Positions 20,873 through 21,933 of a stretch of 21,933 nucleotides of DNA are shown here, one piece after another. The DNA lies in contig DATBGS010000062.1 of the NCBI GenBank assembly GCA_036557885.1, forward strand, positions 1-21,933, in the 5' to 3' direction. Within the stretch, counting starts at the first letter, position 1. Every line of letters starts with the position of its first letter. Under the pieces are notes generated by a model. It saw only the letters and a program-made list of their open reading frames with translations. It made no database searches and was not told the DNA's origin. Source of the stretch: DATBGS01 sp036557885 (GTDB taxonomy: Bacteria > Chloroflexota > Ktedonobacteria > Ktedonobacterales > DATBGS01). A program made the translations under genes and the position numbers.

Positions 20873-21151
20873 TTATGGCTTTGGCTGCGGTCCGAGGCGC
20901 AAGAGGAGATGCGCGGTGAGGAGGCAGATGAGCGAGGTGAGGGCGGCGGCAAAGATGAGCGCGGCGACAAGCCGCCAGCCAGGGAACATGTTGACGAGGT
21001 GGGCGTAGAGGGCGATGGCGCCGGAGATGAGGCCGAAGGCGATTGGCAGGAGGGCGGCGCGGCGCGCCCAGCGGACGCGGCCTGTGAAGAGGAGGGGCAG
21101 GGGGATGAGGATGCAGAGGGCGTCTGCGATGAGGAAGATGGGGAAGTACAT
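20873..21151 (-). CDS. Small multi-span membrane protein (92 aa)
   Basis: It reads MYFPIFLIADALCILIPLPL, then RWARRAALLPIAFGLISGAI, then RLVAALIFAAALTSLICLLT: three membrane spans with Arg-rich turns and a short polar tail. AGGAGA lies 12 bases before ATG 21151, which is far but usable. Its start is 20 bases after the stop of the zinc-finger gene, so they probably form a two-gene unit. I do not recognise a family. It may recruit the zinc-finger partner to the membrane, which is speculation. Confidence 0.7.
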   Translation of the reverse strand: MYFPIFLIADALCILIPLPLLFTGRVRWARRAALLPIAFGLISGAIALYAHLVNMFPGWRLVAALIFAAALTSLICLLTAHLLLRLGPQPKP

Positions 21152-21171
21152 GGTTGGCTGGTTTCTCCTGG

Positions 21172-21525
21172 CTATTGGCTGCTGCCTGGCTGTTCGTTGA
21201 GGATTTCTCTACAGAGGACAATACATTTGTCGCAGACGTAGACGCGGTTTGGCCCAGCGATGAGGCGCGCGACCTGATCCTGGTTTTTCCCACAGAAGGA
21301 GCAAAGATAGGTGGGCAGGTCTGGACGGCGGGCGTGCTGCGGCGGTTTGTTTGGAGTGCTTGCCTGCGAGGATGGAGATTCTTCAGCGATGATTTGCTCG
21401 CAGAGGGCGACGCATTCGTTGCAGATGAAGACGTTTGGCCCGGCGATGAGGCGCGTTACCCATTCCTGGGGCTTGTCGCAAAACGAGCAGCGGGAGCTTG
21501 AAGAGTTGGAAGATTTCTTTGGCAT
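21172..21525 (-). CDS. Tandem ClpX-type C4 zinc-finger protein without ATPase (117 aa)
   Basis: AGGAGGG lies 5 bases ahead of ATG 21525. After a Ser/Asn-rich start, two similar zinc-binding modules follow: CSFCDKPQEWVTRLIAGPNV to FICNECVALCEQI (Cys 13, 16, 35, 38) and CSFCGKNQDQVARLIAGPNR to VYVCDKCIVLCREI (Cys 75, 78, 98, 101). They are joined by a 20-residue Pro/Gln/Ser linker. This is the N-terminal zinc-binding domain of ClpX (CSFCGKSQxxVxxLIAGPxxxICDECV), which binds substrates and adaptors and dimerises. Here the AAA+ part is missing and the domain is doubled. It could act as a decoy, adaptor or competitor for ClpXP. The family match is clear; the role is inferred. Confidence 0.9.
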   Translation of the reverse strand: MPKKSSNSSSSRCSFCDKPQEWVTRLIAGPNVFICNECVALCEQIIAEESPSSQASTPNKPPQHARRPDLPTYLCSFCGKNQDQVARLIAGPNRVYVCDKCIVLCREILNEQPGSSQ

Positions 21526-21637
21526 CTGGCCCTCCTGGTGTGGGGTTTTGGGCTGTGCTGTACGGGTGTTGGCCGACGGTGGGGCGCGTTGTTTTCAGTA
21601 TAGCTGATGGAGCAGGAAGGTGCAAGGCTGGCGGGGC

Positions 21638-21660
21638 ACCGGCAGGATGCCGGTGGTACA
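21638..21660. repeat. Module-B repeat copy
   Basis: ACCGGCAGGATGCCGGTGGT then ACAGGTG: same palindrome as at 12566 and 13731, placed just upstream of a gene start at 21684. Confidence 0.75.
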
Positions 21661-21683
21661 GGTGAGTTGAAAGGGAGTGAGGG

Positions 21684-21776
21684 ATGGAACGAAGACGAGA
21701 GCGGGTGCTGTTGGATGGGTTGATTCGGCAGACGGCAGGTATTCCTGGTCTTGACCCGAGAAAGTGGAGAAGGTAA
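21684..21776 (+). pseudogene. 5' end of a gene apparently interrupted by an IS element
   Basis: A frame starts at ATG 21684 behind AAAGGGAGTGAGGG and reads MERRRERVLLDGLIRQTAGI then PGL before entering the apparent IS end near 21752 (TGACCCGAGAAAG) and stopping at 21776. The first 23 codons look like the start of a real protein with a proper ribosome binding site. The remainder would lie beyond the IS, outside the window. Which gene was hit cannot be told from 23 residues. Confidence 0.5.
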
Positions 21777-21933
21777 ACTTGAAAAAGTGGATATTCTCTA
21801 CTGAGGGACAAGACGATGCACAAGACACAACGCACGTTTACGAAAGAGTTCAAACTGGAAGCGGTGCAGTTGGTGAAAAGCAGCCACAAACCGTTAGCCC
21901 AAATTGCCCGCGATCTCGGCATTGCCGATAGCA
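21752..21933 (+). mobile_element. Left end of an IS3-family insertion sequence (partial)
   Basis: The element seems to begin at TGACCCGAGAAAGTGGAGAA, with the 5'-TG typical of IS3-family ends, and runs off the window. The exact edge is inferred from the break in the interrupted frame; the right end and target duplication are not visible. Confidence 0.6.
21816..21933 (+). CDS. IS3-family transposase OrfA, N-terminal part (runs off the end)
   Basis: The product reads MHKTQRTFTKEFKLEAVQLV, then KSSHKPLAQIARDLGIADS, and is cut by the window end after 39 residues. FTKEFKLEAVQLV..S..PLAQIARDLGIADS is the helix-turn-helix start of transposase_8 (IS3 OrfA), which binds the element ends. GAGGG lies 9 bases before ATG 21816. 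A frameshifted OrfB with the DDE domain should follow outside the window. Confidence 0.9.
   Translation, partial: MHKTQRTFTKEFKLEAVQLVKSSHKPLAQIARDLGIADS

Overview
The window is GC-rich DNA from a bacterial chromosome. The gene mix suggests a spore-forming Chloroflexota lineage such as Ktedonobacterales: a nitrile-hydratase-like-leader RiPP precursor, beta-propeller and ThuA lipoproteins, a GH63 glucosidase, a Uma2 nuclease, and many dispersed palindromic repeats. This assignment is inference; there is no rRNA or other marker gene to prove it. I found no tRNA, rRNA or CRISPR array.

Layout. 1-1880 (+): an unrecognised 208-aa protein, a repeat-filled gap, then two short precursor peptides that share a double-glycine leader end (63 aa and 96 aa, the second a typical NHLP/Nif11-like leader with a 15-residue core). 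1927-6752 (-): a tight five-gene operon with an exported Cys-containing protein, a small anchored protein, an FAD/NAD(P) oxidoreductase, a double [4Fe-4S] protein and a histidine-rich cytochrome-b-like membrane protein. Together they look like an electron path from NAD(P)H to the membrane or the outer surface. 7319-8763 (+): a lone receiver-domain response regulator that overlaps plsX by 4 nt, closed by a strong terminator. 8821-11214 (-): a PQQ-like beta-propeller lipoprotein and a phosphotransferase-fold protein with an altered catalytic loop. 11519-12554 (+): YbaK/EbsC deacylase overlapping a GNAT acetyltransferase. 12675-13247 (-): Uma2 nuclease. 13807-17697 (+): GH63-type glucosidase and a TPR protein, separated by a mosaic repeat block.

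17704-18737 (-): a ThuA-like lipoprotein preceded by a 51-aa single-span protein. 18850-19066 (+): a consensus-like promoter behind direct repeats and ahead of a roughly 88-nt stem-loop RNA with a G/U-rich loop and a 7-T terminator; this is a candidate new small RNA. 19340-20179 (-): an unrecognised membrane protein with a proline-rich middle. 20180-20872: a gap without a convincing gene. 20873-21525 (-): a protein made only of two ClpX-type zinc fingers, followed by a small membrane protein. 21684-21933 (+): the start of a gene cut by an IS3-type element whose transposase runs off the window.

The best leads are the orphan RiPP precursor pair with no modifying enzyme in view, the five-gene redox operon, the free-standing tandem ClpX zinc fingers, the candidate G-rich small RNA, and a modular repeat system in which three sequence modules are shuffled across at least ten gaps. 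All product names come from reading motifs by eye; no database search was run.
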